A stretch of DNA of 64,000 nt, taken from contig FN649744.1 of NCBI GenBank assembly GCA_000310025.1, positions 1,273,818 to 1,337,817 of the forward strand, written 5' to 3'. The notes under the pieces are model-generated. The model ran no database searches. It was not told the origin of the DNA and saw nothing but the letters and a program-made list of their open reading frames with translations. How positions within the stretch are numbered: the first letter of the stretch is position 1; each line of letters opens with the position of its first letter. The position numbers were made by a program, and so were the translations under genes. Below, one piece after another: positions 23,523 through 34,565 of this stretch. Source of the stretch: Ectocarpus siliculosus. Its lineage: Eukaryota > Sar > Phaeophyceae > Ectocarpales > Ectocarpaceae.

Positions 23523-25242
23523 TCAGCAGCGTGGTTCGAACCGAGTGTCCTCGATGTCTTCCACGAACACGGTGCTCGTGATCACCTCGTGCCCGTCTGA
23601 GCACCTGGTGCACTTGATGCCGAGCTCGGTACCACCGAACGACAGCTGCATAGACACTCCCCGTTTACGCATGGGGACGGACATGTCCATGGGAGCAGAG
23701 ACGGTTTTCAGAAGGCTCAGCTGCTTGTCCACCCCGTTGTCCTTGAGGTACTTGATGCCCGCCTTGGGCTTCAGTGAAATACACACGTCAAACGAGACGG
23801 CCGTCTGTTCATTGGTCAAGGGGTAAAACGTTTCTTCTTTGTCCGTTCCCACTGGCAGGTCGATCCCTTTTTCGACATAGCAGCTGAACGTGTCGAGGTA
23901 CAAGGCACCACCGATATAGCGGGCGTGCTTCATACGCTTGGTATGCTCCGGATTGTGTTCATCGTAATCGGTCATCGTCTTGGTGCCGTATGTCAGGCGT
24001 GCCTTGCGAGACACAATCGTGGAGTCGCTAGTCCCATACCGCGCTGCCCCAAGCACCTGGTGATGAATCGAATTACCGATTTGGCGTTGAGGGAGAATCT
24101 AGCGAAACAGGGGCAGGGGGTAGTCTTGGGCGGCCGCTACAGAGTCAGGGACCGCACCCACCATTGGCGTTTCGAAGTTACACGGGCGTGGTGTGCGAGC
24201 ATCGATTTCTTGTTGCTGAGCAAATGAACATCGCGAGATACGGAATGGCGTTACAACTCGACCTGGTCACGATCGTACCAGGTGTGTTACACAGATTTTG
24301 AGGTGACGGAGCGCGCGCGAACTTGTATCCAATCAGAGGCTTTGTATTCGTCGGAGTATGGTCGAAAAGCTCAAACGTTTTCTGCGACTAAATTAACTGT
24401 GACTCACGGTCTTGAATGGGTACTTCCAACAAGTTAAAACAGGGACACAAAGCAACACTGAGAGCTTATACCGATGGTACAAAAGAGATTGGTTGCCTGT
24501 GATTGGCACCGACGAAACACACTCACAATGGCTAGGCCCGGCCTCTCCACCACTTCCACGCGGAGACCTGGCTGTTGCACCGCGGCGGTGACATGTTCTT
24601 GCAGCAGAGGGCTTGCAGAGAATCCTCCGACCATGTAGACGACGGAGATTTCCGGCTGTCTTGCCAGCACCGTCTGGGTGGCCTTAATGATCTCGACCAT
24701 GGCCTCTTTGAAGAAGTTGCTCACCAGTTCCGGGGTGAGCGAGACCCTCCGCCCCATACCCTCAGCTTTCGCCTGGGGCCGTCGAAATCGGCATCGATGC
24801 AGAGAGGCACAGATTCAAGAACAAATAGGGCAAAACTATATTTTGAGCTCCAATAGAGAAGGTGTACCAGGTATCATGCTTATTCGCGCAACAATCGCTG
24901 TGCTGTGCGAATTCTACTTGGTCGGATACGAACGCTTCAATTTTGCCATCATTGTGTTTTCTGAGACTCGTTGGCAGCGCCCCAACTCTTCGCGCGCAAG
25001 GTGAAAAGGTCAATGCGATCAACCGTTCAAGATATGTAGTTGCTCTGGCAGATATAGTTCTAGGGTACAACGTGTAGAGGCGAGCAAAGGGCCTAGACTG
25101 TCTGTCGCGGGGTCCATTTTATTTTCGTATACGTTTTTTGGCTAGGTTTGCCTGTGACCACGTGAGTCAACCTTGTCAAGTGTTTGACCAGTACGGACAG
25201 AAGAAGGTACTGGATAGAGACAAGGGAAGGGATTTTTATAAG

Positions 25243-25279
<37 letters not shown>

Positions 25280-28032
25280 CGACATGTGGTCTTTGGAACG
25301 ATCGCGGCAACACTGTACGGGCAACCACACGGATCTGAGCAAGGTAGGGTAGCGTGGGGACCCCGCGGGGGAAACTTCGTAGTTGCAATGCCTCGCACCG
25401 GCGCTCTTGATCCTGTTTTGAGGCGTACCGTCGATGTCTCGTTGAACTGCTTCCGTGAAGCCTCGCAGTCCTTGACGCTCATGCCGACTAGATCAAGCAT
25501 TCCAGCGATACTGATCCAAACGTTTTTTCCAGGGTAGTGGTCCGTTTTCTTGGCCTCCCAGTCAGCCATCAGCTCGAACATCTCAGTTGATTTGTCCAGC
25601 CTTGCCCATTGCTCATCGGTACAACGGAGCAGCTCCTGCCGGTGTAGACAGAGGATTGGCGTCGGGGTAGCAACTAACAACAGCCAAGTCTACTTGATGG
25701 AAAGCTTGACCAACTACTGTACACCAAGCGAAAAAACGAAAGAGTCAATTCCTGCGAGAACGTGCGATCGCAAATGTACACGAACTGTAGACGACGACCC
25801 GCCAAAGCTGGGTACCACAACCGCGCGCTAGGCAACGCTTCTCAGGCAGGCAAATAATGTTGGGCTTTTTCTCGATTCCAAGGACTGAGTGGTGCTGGCT
25901 TTACATTTCGGATATTGCAGTTGTTACTCAACACACTACACGCCAGTTTGTTTTATTGCTCAATGGAGCCATCAGACCTGATGTTTGAGGCATGCACAAC
26001 ATTGCCGCCCCGGCTATCCCGCGAGCTCTCGTTGCCTTTGACACTTTTGCAGTTTGGCCAGCAAGGTACCACCTGCGAGCACTCAGTGCTTCCTAGTTGA
26101 CAACGTACCTCATTATTCTACGAAACTATAACAGTGCCGCCAGGGAGGTCGATAGACTACGGAATGGGTTACTAAGGCTATTGGTTTTTTCCTCCGCCCA
26201 ACGACATGTGAAATCTATCTATAAGGCGTTGACTGCTCCAACTGTGCTAGACGTGGTCGCAAGGATACTCACATGGCTGATTCCTGCGAATTAGCCACAG
26301 TAGGTAGGAAGCAATGCTCACCTTTATGAAAAGCTTGAACTTCGCATCTGCCGTCGTAGATCCCCATGGGCCACCCGCGGGTTCTTCGAGCTCCTCGAGA
26401 CCTAAGGGGTTGGTGCTGACGACGTGGTGGGTCGTTATGTCGATGGTGCCACCCCCGCAGTCGAGGACCATCACCTTCATCCCGTTTTCCCACTTGTGGA
26501 CATTGCGGTGGTGGTGTTCGACCGTGAGGCACGCGGCCTCTGGCTCCAGGCAAAGACGTAGATGCTGCACACATGAAAACAAAAGGAACGATTTCATTTG
26601 TAGTTTACATGATAGCAGGACATTTGCAACATTCCATAGTGCATCTTTGGCTGTTCCAGCCCTCTTGAGAGTAACTTCCAGCCCTCTTTTTAGAAACAAC
26701 TTTCAAATCGTTGTCTCACAGGAAGCACTTCTCTCCCCAAGTATGGCAATATCAACTTGACAGTTCTCTACAGTGCGTCTGTACTACGCCCATCCATCCC
26801 CCATACCTCCATGTCATTCTCCCGTTGAATGAGGCCGGCCCTCAATGCTGCCGTGCGCATGAACGTCGTTCCGAAAGAGCTCCAAATGGCGGGAACGGTT
26901 AGCACCCAGCGTATGTCAAAAGCCTTTAGCGTGTGGCTGTCAGCCTTGTTCAGCCGGTTGATGACCACGTCCTTGATGTACTCGAGGGCCAGCGACACGA
27001 CGTAGATCAGAGGAAGCCGCGTCTTCTGGTCCTCGGAGATACCCTCGGCGTCGTCTACGCTAGAACGCTTAGTGCCCTTTCGTCCACCCTTGAACAGCTC
27101 CATTTTGAAGTACTTGAAAAGGGCCAAATCGCTCTCAGCCTCGCCACCCTTCGTCCTAGCCTCCAGGTATTCTTGTTCGGCCCCATCTCCGAAGGTGACC
27201 ATGCACCAGCCCCCGCTCTTCTTGGGCGCGCGTTTTAGTAGGATTGCCGTAGCGGTCTTCCTTTCGACCGAGACCTTGGATTCGTTCAGTCGGCCTGGCA
27301 CCCCTGACAACAAGACGTTGGCGGGGTGACCGCACATAGATTTGGGAGGAGGCAAGCACATCGCAGTTTCTGTACGTATAGGTAACGACCACGATGGAGT
27401 CTTCGCGATACCCAGAAAATCGTCTGCACAACAACCACATGTAAATTTTCTGGTATTCCATGGGGTGCCGTGGAATATTCCATGGGGGTCCATGGATGCC
27501 ATGGACCCCATGGAAACAATCCGTGTGATATTGCACGGAACATTTCACGGAGAATTCCATGGTCTTCCATGAAAAATTTCCATGGCTTCCTTGACAAAAA
27601 TGCGGCTCTCCCTCTCGTGGTCTACGTGTAGTACCCCCGTACAGCGTGCAAGCGCGAGTAGGGTGTACACAGATGCACCGTTAACCCTCTGCAGGGCACG
27701 GTGCCCCATCAATACATGATAAGTAGGAATAAAAGTTTAAAATAGGATTTTGTTTAGTCTGGGGTGTGATCACTTCGAACTCCCCCCCGCCCCGAAATCC
27801 TCCCAGAAATGAAATTGGGCATGAATGTACCTACGGAAGGCAAGGTGCGGAATAACGATTTCGGGCACCCTTGGAATCGCTCATCATGCATATATATGCT
27901 CCGGACATTGATGCGAATATACATACCCATCCTGTACTTACCGAGAATAATATCATCACGCCCAGTGACGGTGTACGCGTACGCGGAACGGCTGGTACCG
28001 AGGTCGATGGCGGCTATGACGTCTCCAATCAT
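23523..28032 (-). CDS. HSP70-like ATPase of the HSPA12 type, six exons
   Basis: A cytosolic actin/HSP70-fold ATPase related to animal HSPA12A/B. Exons on the minus strand: 28032-27942, 27369-26807, 26564-26322, 25635-25429, 24772-24527, 24056-23523. All splice phases agree (1,0,0,0,0) and give 627 residues, close to HSPA12A. Motifs in order: phosphate-1 AAIDLGTSRSAYAY (residues 7-20), LTVPAIWSS, the connect segment CLEPEAA, phosphate-2 VMVLDCGGGTIDIT (about 245), and adenosine loop YMVGGFSASPLLQEHV (about 410). The C-terminus has VPMRKRGVSMQLSFGGTE and lacks the long HSP70 substrate lid, as in HSPA12. The start ATG opens directly into the phosphate-1 strand. Introns carry mobile sequence. Client is unknown; the family is large in algae and fungi. 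Confidence 0.9.
25090..25282 (+). repeat. Dispersed repeat ending in (CAA)n, copy 1, in a chaperone intron
   Basis: Shares 'gtttgcctgtgaccacg', 'gtcaagtgtt.ga.cagtacg' and 'gaaggtactgg.tagaga' in order with 38735-38927, and both end in (CAA)n. The tail here is about 12 units (25244-25281). It behaves like a short retroposon with a simple-repeat tail. Located in the intron between exons 4 and 5 of the HSPA12-like gene, opposite to its coding strand. Confidence 0.65.
27455..27600. repeat. CCATGG-rich hairpin sequence in chaperone intron 1
   Basis: Dense TTCCATGG/CCATGGAA palindromes (for example ccatggatgccatggaccccatgg) with partial inverted symmetry around 27525. It resembles the foldback families of this window but with a different core word. 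Shorter echoes occur near 44566-44590. Confidence 0.55.
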
Positions 28033-28293
28033 TGTAGTTTTTCAGGCACCCAAGCAGAAGGCTCTTCAAGATGCCTTGAATGTTGAGCACTGATCTATCT
28101 CCGAGTACTCCCAAGGGGTCCTTCGGGGCCAATGACAACCGGAACGGCGAGGCTTTGTTAGTGTCATGCCAGTACAACAACACCAAAAAAATGGTAAACA
28201 CCTGAAAAGTGGATCACCGGGATATGTCAGTTACAACAGAGAGTCGAGAGGAGGACAATCGAACCGTTTCGATCATTTTGCCGTGTGTGTACA
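28033..28293. promoter_or_regulatory. Upstream region of the HSPA12-like gene
   Basis: The promoter of the minus-strand chaperone gene must lie here. No confident TATA box or heat-shock element array (nGAAnnTTCn repeats) is seen, so heat regulation cannot be claimed. Confidence 0.3.
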
Positions 28294-28610
28294 TCTCCGA
28301 CACTAATGACAGTTTTGTTAAACCTCACATGGAACATCCATGGGTCACCCATGGGCCGCCCATGGGCAATTCGATCTAGAACTTCGCCACCGGCATATCA
28401 ACCTAGAACCTAGCCACCACAGCGCCAATCTAGCACGTACGTATCGTGTGGGCTTGGGGTTAGGGTTAGGGTTAACCCATTTGCCGCTATAATGCCCGCT
28501 CCATAAGCAGATAATCTCTTGTTAAGAAGTACACTGGTTCCGTTGAAGGGCTCTCATTGGCTGCCCATGGGCTGCCCATGAGCACGCCCATGGATCAACC
28601 ATGGGCTAAC
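28294..28610. mobile_element. CCCATGGG foldback element, decayed copy
   Basis: Left end 'ctccgacactaatgacagttttgttaaa' matches the family end at 47469. Then come CCATGGG arrays, the core 'tagaacttcgccaccggc...cctagaa...tagcacgta..tcgtgtgggcttgg', a perfect (GGGTTA)3 stretch at about 28458-28476, and a second CCATGGG array (28560-28610). The right terminal repeat is missing. Confidence 0.65.
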
Positions 28611-30565
28611 AAAGCGCCCATATGAGGCGACCACCTGCCCGACGCTTCGCATATGCAAGGCGTTCGAGGACACAGAGAATCGACCTTGAGGTTCGCAATC
28701 CGCGATATTGATGGTGCTGAACCCTGAGTGTATCTCTGCCTACTACATCGGCTAATCCGGTGAGGGGGGCCGCGAGGAGTGCGGAGAGCCAGAAAAAATG
28801 CGCCGCGTTTCGTGCAAGAAATGCGTCGCAATAGAGGAGAGACAGAGAGAGATCGGGGAAAATGTGAGACTCGAGAGAGAGAAACTGGGTGGGGTAAAAT
28901 GTGGATGGACGGATAGAGAGCAGAGGAGAGACGGGGGAAGGGTTTCCGCAAGCGGGTGAGGCAGATGGATGCAGAGCAGCGATAAGACGTCAAGAAAGTA
29001 GAATGACAACAAAGCGCTCTCAATATCCCTTGGAGATGGATTGCAACTCTGTGAGCGGCCGAGAGAAGCCCATTGCAGCACTCCATGTAGAGAGTGCGAG
29101 CGAATTTTGTGCCTAACGGTCGTGAATTTTCTCATGTGTAAGAGAGTTGCAAGGTTCTTGGCGCTTTCTCGCCACCACTCAAAGTGGGCGATTCCAAGGC
29201 AAAGGTCAAGAGTGAAGGCAGGCACTTTTGGGTATCGTTGCGTTGAAGAGAACAATTTTTCAGTTTTTTTTTGTGTCGCCTGCCCCGCCGCCGCGATGAC
29301 GAACTCGAGTAACCTACCGTGTACCTGGTGTAGGCCAGAACGAGGACGGGCGCACGGCCTTTGTTATGGGCCTGTCACTACAGTACATAGAGCAAAACGG
29401 GAGTCTCCCGCGCGTAACTGGAGGTTGAGTGCCATTAACGACAAAGACACAGAGTTCATTCACCCTGCCTGTCAGTCCGTCGTCCCTTGTAAATGATTTT
29501 TGGGGTTGTTGGTGCTTCGCGCCGCCGCCCGAAGAGAATCGACTGTCTTCTTGTATTCGTTTGCTCTGCAAAAACGCTCTGCACACAGTGCTGCGGCCAA
29601 CCCGCAACAATTGAAGCGCCGTATTCAGCTATGTATTCAGCTGTGTAGACGGAAGTGCGTGCAGTCGAAGGTTTATGAACGAGTCCGGTATGTGGCGTGG
29701 TGTGGGGCTGGTAGGAGGAGGTGTGCCCATCGAGAGAGAGAGAGAGGGAGGGATTGCGCTCGGTGCGGTAGTCCTACAGTGCAACAGTAAAGAAGATTCG
29801 AATATATTCTTCATGTCCTTCCACAGGTGTATGTAGCGCAAGACTGATGATGAACGAGGTGAGCAGTCCGTACGGCGAAAGTATAGACAACTAGGGTTAA
29901 GGATTGGCCCCCCGCACCCCAATGGGGCTGTGGGCCAACATCCAGGACGGATGGTGGTGAGTGTCCGGGAGGACGGAAAGAAGAAGAAGAAGGGGAGAGG
30001 ATTTGTAGGGGCGGGAAGAAGGGACGGTGTTGGGAGAGGCAAGAAAGTGGTGAAGAATTTCGGCACTCGACGAGCGCGCGGTCCCGTCGGGGGTGAAAGG
30101 GACATGTCAGTCCGTACACGGGTGGCCAAAGCAGGTTGTATCTGGTGCACAACCTCCCCACAACCTCGCTAGGGTCAGGTTGTACGCCGACATATGAAGC
30201 TAGCCCCGCATCACAGATTGCGACGTTGGTCCATTCAATAGGGCGGACGGGCAGCGTAGACTACATGTTGTCCAAGGTCGATCCCCAACGTCCCAACCTG
30301 ACCCCGGGGAGGTTGGGCACCACTTACAACCTCCCTTTGGCCACCCGTGTAGTCTTGTCTATCGGAATCGAAAAGCAGAAAAATGGAGGTACACATTATG
30401 TACACAACGATGGAGAAGGCCGACGAGGAAGGTACGAAGAGAGGAAATTGCACCCCACGTTCGAAGTCGGTGTGAAAACCGTCGCAAGGAAGGAGTGCGA
30501 AGGGAACAGAAAAAAAAACGGAGACGTCGACGTTTGCGTCGTGGAACGATCCTTCCGTATATCGC
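28611..30565. other. No gene recognised; purine-rich spacer
   Basis: Contains GA-rich stretches (28840-28960, 29950-30040) and no motif-bearing frame. A 259-codon open frame runs on plus from 30136 to 30915 across the duplicated segment described next; it is probably a chance frame in GA-rich DNA. Confidence 0.4.
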
Positions 30566-30711
30566 AGGTACTCACCAATGCAAGACGGGGAGGTGAAGTA
30601 CCCAACGTGAAAGCCAAAGCGCAGGTCATAACTGCATATGACTCATGCGCGGAGAAGTTACCACGGAGACTTATCAGCTACAAGTTTGAAGGCCGGCTTA
30701 GAAGGTTTGAA
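30566..30711 (-). repeat. Duplicated exon-like segment, copy 1
   Basis: About 145 bases repeated at 30972-31120 with roughly one difference in ten to fifteen bases. On the minus strand both copies encode AVMTCAL(A/T)FT(L/M)G.SPPRLAL and stop at an identical splice donor TTG/GTGAGTAC. On the plus strand they are open too (VLTNARRGGE). I cannot name the product. Confidence 0.55.
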
Positions 30712-30971
30712 GACACAAACGCTTACGCGACGATGGCAAGCGCAACGTCAAAACTTCACCAGAAGAAAAGTGCATACAAAAAAAGAAAAGGCCGGATGCC
30801 GACCTATGGCTCTCTCGGAATGAAGGAATTCCCACATTTTCCAACAGGTAATCCGCAAGTATCGAGGAGGCCGACGACGATTAATGACACACATGTGGTA
30901 CGCAAAGAAGGATAGGGGAAGGAAACCCAAGGGGAAAAAAATCGTACTTTAATGCAATCCTTCCTTACAAC

Positions 30972-31120
30972 GCAGGTACTCACCAATGCAAGACGGGGAG
31001 GTGAAACACCCATCGTGAAAGTCAAAGCGCAGGTCATAACTGCATATGACTCATTCGCGGAGAAGTTAACACGGAGACTTATCAGGAAGAAGTTTGAAGG
31101 CCGGCTAAGAAGGTTTGATA
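30972..31120 (-). repeat. Duplicated exon-like segment, copy 2
   Basis: Second copy of the segment at 30566-30711, same orientation, 406 bases away. Frame and splice donor are conserved. It could be a tandemly duplicated exon of an unrecognised minus-strand gene. Confidence 0.55.
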
Positions 31121-31139
31121 AGCGACCATGACAACACAA

Positions 31140-31521
31140 GTACCTCGACACTCCCATCATGACTTCTATGTACAGTAGTTATACGATGTGGAAGATCCCC
31201 GAGGAGAGCCTTTGCGCGGCAACAACTACAGAGAGAGCGGGAGGTCTGCGTGTACCTGTTGGTGGACATGTGGCAGGCGCACGACACGCGAACGGATGTT
31301 TGCATCGCATAGTAATAATAGTAGTATGGCTCGCCGTCGCAGGAGGTATCACATCCAGTCATGGTCGTTGCCTGCCGTAATAGGCGGGCGTCGTCCGGCG
31401 TCTGGTCCACACTGCTGTGAAGCATCAACAAACAGTGATCGAGCTATCTACATACATATATGCCTGCATGTTTTTTTTTGCTCTCGCTGTTGCAGGCAAA
31501 CTTGCTTCCATAAAGAACCCG
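31140..31521 (+). repeat. Host repeat G, left part, interrupted by the YR element
   Basis: Matches 39230-39575: 'gtggaagatc.ccgagg', 'acatgtggcag..gc.cgacac', 'ggatgtttgcatcgcat', 'cgtccggcgtctggtcca.actgctgt', 'gcttccataaagaacccg'. The match breaks at 31521/31522 and resumes at 38036. Confidence 0.75.
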
Positions 31522-31759
31522 TTTATTTTGTTTTCTTTCGAATTGCTTCATTATTTCTTCGGTTTCTAGGCTACGTGTTGGGGAGAGAGACGCACGAAAC
31601 GCTCATCGTCTCTCCGGCCGCGTTAGCTGCAAAGGCCGGCGTCAACTCTTACAAATCCATCTCTCTCCCCACAAATACTAGCCGGGGGACTACGACTGCA
31701 AACGCAGGAGTCCCAAAACTGACCAAGTCCTCAAATGGTACACACCATTCTACAACACC
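31522..31759 (-). repeat. YR element terminal repeat A2
   Basis: 238 bases, apparently identical to A1 (32091-32328). Forms the outer 3' end of the element; begins TTTATTTTG on plus, directly after host sequence ...gaacccg. Confidence 0.9.
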
Positions 31760-31827
31760 TGACTAGATACCGAATATTCCCGAACTTATGCCCCCACCTT
31801 CGAAAGAAAAGGGATGGGAGGGCGGGA

Positions 31828-32090
31828 TTTTCTAAACTGCCGCCGCTACTGCGTTAGGCGGCTGCTGCTGTCCTTCCGTTGCTTCACGCGCTCTGTAGCT
31901 GTCACACGTTACCCGACTTTGCTACAGCCCCTGCGTGGACTCGATCACGGAATGACACCCCCAACTATAGACTAATAATTCCAAACACCGTGACCCTGGG
32001 TTTCCGGTAGAAAATGAAGCCAAATTCTAATTCGACTGTTACAAAATAAACACCAGTTTATTCTATCTGCTTCGACGAACAAACCTTCCT
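31828..32090 (-). repeat. YR element internal repeat B2
   Basis: 263 bases, same as B1 at 37773-38035. Its right end (ccttcct) touches A1 exactly. A 68-base unshared spacer (31760-31827) lies between it and A2. Confidence 0.9.
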
Positions 32091-32328
32091 TTTATTTTGT
32101 TTTCTTTCGAATTGCTTCATTATTTCTTCGGTTTCTAGGCTACGTGTTGGGGAGAGAGACGCACGAAACGCTCATCGTCTCTCCGGCCGCGTTAGCTGCA
32201 AAGGCCGGCGTCAACTCTTACAAATCCATCTCTCTCCCCACAAATACTAGCCGGGGGACTACGACTGCAAACGCAGGAGTCCCAAAACTGACCAAGTCCT
32301 CAAATGGTACACACCATTCTACAACACC
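32091..32328 (-). repeat. YR element internal repeat A1
   Basis: 238 bases following the recombinase stop codon by about 40 bases in coding direction. Same length and sequence as A2. Confidence 0.9.
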
Positions 32329-32369
32329 CACATCGAGGTCAGTTTCTGGACGACTACCGAATAAGTCAA

Positions 32370-33452
32370 CTATCCGTTCCCCCAGACGGTCCCCTCCCCC
32401 GGCTGTCTCGATACGATCCTACTGCCGTCTGTAAGTTTCCGTGACACTCGCCGCGAATCCTCTACATTGTTTCGCGCGTACGGCTTGTATGCATCCGACC
32501 TCCACTTCCCTTCTCTCTGAATCACTCGTTCTGCGATGTCTCCGCCCGATGCAAGAGCCGTCGCGCCTCCAATTCGCAACGAGTGCAACGCGTACTCCTG
32601 GGGGTTACGCCCCGACCTCGCTACCACTTCTCTGAGTGCACGGAGGGCAGCAGTATACCTCACTACTCTCACTGCTCTTCCACTACGGTACGAAGCCAAC
32701 GGTGCGGAGTCAGGGAACGTCGCATGACACGATAACAGCTCCACCACAAGAGCCACCGCGCCACCGCGTGCTCTCACACCTGACTGCGGTCCGGTGACTT
32801 CGTCTCGCGTACGAACCCGTATGTTTCCTTTCTGCTCTTGATCGGCCTTGTGCCCTCTAAACCTCATTTCGACACGGTCTGCTCTACGATAGTGACTAAA
32901 GACTAATTGCGTCTCGCCAGCAAACAATGCTACGTCCGCCCTCGTAAGACAGTGTGCCTCATGCACCCTGCCCGCATCATTCGCGAACACCTCATCAGAC
33001 CGTGTGATAAAGAGATAGGACAAGCACAGACACAGCCACATCACTCTGCCCCCTTCCCCCCAGTTCTGGCTTGCGCTTTCCCCGTCCAGCAGCATACGCC
33101 AAGACACAGGCAGGCGCACACGGCGTACCGTCCCCACAGCCACGTGGTTCCTCGCAATCCCCCTTAGCGCACCTTTCAACATCGGAGACGACAAGTCTAG
33201 CTCGACAGAAGCTTCCAGCCTATGAAAATGTTGTACAGCCGTGAGTTTTCCGGATATTGTACTCGCTAGATTACCCTCAGACTCGAAACACCAGGCTACG
33301 AAGTCTATCAACTCCCACACATGAAGGTCCCCGGCACGTTGCCCTAGGAACTTGGGCTTCTCCGTCAGCCTGCGAAACGTGCACCAAGAGTTGAAGCCTG
33401 ACGTGTAAGTCCTTCTAGACGAAGACGCAACTGAGTGCTCGACGAGCTGCAT
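32370..33452 (-). CDS. Tyrosine recombinase of the YR element
   Basis: DNA strand-transfer enzyme that would integrate the element through a covalent phosphotyrosine. The frame is open from above 33524; the first in-frame ATG is 33452, giving 360 residues. An N-terminal SAM-like DNA-binding half (HSVASSSRRTYTSGFNSWC, about residues 5-25) precedes the catalytic half. Catalytic residues are all visible: Arg in SYLFITRSDEVF, Lys in RFRGHKADQE, His and Arg in HSLRIGGATA (about 290), Trp in EGKWRSDAY, and Tyr in AYKPYAR (about 320). The GxWxSxAYxxYxR ending is typical of DIRS-order recombinases. It lies in the same frame as part of the upstream Gag-like ORF, separated by a stop. Intact, so possibly active. 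Confidence 0.9.
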   Translation of the reverse strand: MQLVEHSVASSSRRTYTSGFNSWCTFRRLTEKPKFLGQRAGDLHVWELIDFVAWCFESEGNLASTISGKLTAVQHFHRLEASVELDLSSPMLKGALRGIARNHVAVGTVRRVRLPVSWRMLLDGESASQNWGEGGRVMWLCLCLSYLFITRSDEVFANDAGRVHEAHCLTRADVALFAGETQLVFSHYRRADRVEMRFRGHKADQEQKGNIRVRTRDEVTGPQSGVRARGGAVALVVELLSCHATFPDSAPLASYRSGRAVRVVRYTAALRALREVVARSGRNPQEYALHSLRIGGATALASGGDIAERVIQREGKWRSDAYKPYARNNVEDSRRVSRKLTDGSRIVSRQPGEGTVWGNG

Positions 33453-33617
33453 GCCAAGACGTCGGTAACAAAGTCCCGTCCTGCCTGTCCCAGGTCCTGA
33501 ACCTGCTGATAGCCCTGGAGCCAACCTCGTGTAGACCGGCGTGCTGCCGTTCGATTTAGCCGCAGGTGCGCTGCCATCCGAGGTAGGCCCCCCCGCTACG
33601 CGGGAGAGCCCGCACCC

Positions 33618-34565
33618 CTATTTGTCTTTCCCGTGGGTGAAGAAGCCAGCGGCCTTGGGTCTCGCGCCGCCCTCGCCAGCGGCGCGCGCCTCTCCTCCGC
33701 GCCCTCCCCCGTTGCCGTGGCCAACGCCGCGCGCGCCGGTTGCCGGAGTTTCGGACGCTCCGCGCCTAGCGTGGGAAGGGTTCTGGGCGTGGATGTGTGG
33801 GCAGTTACGATCATGGCAACCGGACGACGAGTTGAAGGCGAAGCAGTAACCACGAGCGTGTCGAGCGATGCCGCCACTTTCTCTGTCACCAGGACGCCTT
33901 TGCGAAGCAAGGATTGCCACTCCATCTGCGACAGTTTTGAAACTGCCGGGGGCCGCCCCAGGATGAGCCACGCTTTTACCCGGCGGAGGTCCCCCCACAT
34001 CCGCGCTCTATCCTTTGCCGTAGCCTTAGCCGCCTCGGCGCTGGGTGTAGCGGGGGCCCGAGAGGCCGATGGTGGGGCGGTTGTGCCCACAAGTTGCACC
34101 CCCCCCCGGAAGGCCAGGTCCTGCTGCTTGGGTGGCGATCAGGTCGTCGATCGTTGCTTGAAGCTGCTGGCGATCACCGGCAGCCTCATCGCGCTTCCGC
34201 TGCAGCTCCTCCCTCAGGCCGTCCACCAGCCCGCGGAGAGAAGCGAGCTCAGTCTCATCAGCGGGGGGGTCGCCGCGGGTGCCTGTCCCTGGCGCTCGCG
34301 AGGAGGATACCGCTCGACGCCTCGCGGGAGTACGTGATCCGCTGCGCGTCGAGGGGCGAGCCGTCGAGCTCGCCACCGATCGCGCGGTAGACCTCTCGTG
34401 CGTGGTGTCGAAGGTGTCGCCGCCCGACCTCGCCCTGCTTGCCCAGCCGCTGCCCTGCCGCTCCGCGTGGAGGCCCGTGTCGGCATCTGGTCGCGGTTGG
34501 AGTCGTATAAGCAGCGGACCGGCGGCAGGCGGCGGGCGAGCGTCAGGGCGGCGTTGCGGGAACAC
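33618..34565 (-). pseudogene. Gag-like ORF with CCCH-type finger, frameshifted
   Basis: Reads in three pieces. The first (34565 to about 34105) has a short coiled coil, ELASLRGLVDGLREELQRKR. At the C9 run 34099-34107 the continuation moves to a second frame (GTTAPPSASRAPATPS, MWGDLRRVKAWLILGRPP, MEWQSLLRKGVLVTEKVAAS). Near 33860 it returns to the first frame with a zinc-finger-like YCFAFNSSSGCHDRNCPHIH (C-x8-C-x4-C-x3-H) and a Gly/Ala-rich tail ending at TAG 33618. The layout, a coiled coil followed by a Cys/His nucleic-acid-binding finger, suits a Gag. The two shifts cancel, and one falls in a homopolymer, so a sequencing or assembly error is possible. No ATG was found at the start. Confidence 0.65.

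Noticed and set aside
28450-28480. True telomere or chromosome end
   Set aside because: Only three TTAGGG-type units, inside a foldback element whose other copies carry the same core internally.
30136-30915. 259-codon plus-strand gene
   Set aside because: Runs through GA-rich DNA and through only one of the two duplicated segments, with no motif; the minus-strand splice donors in both copies argue for the other strand.
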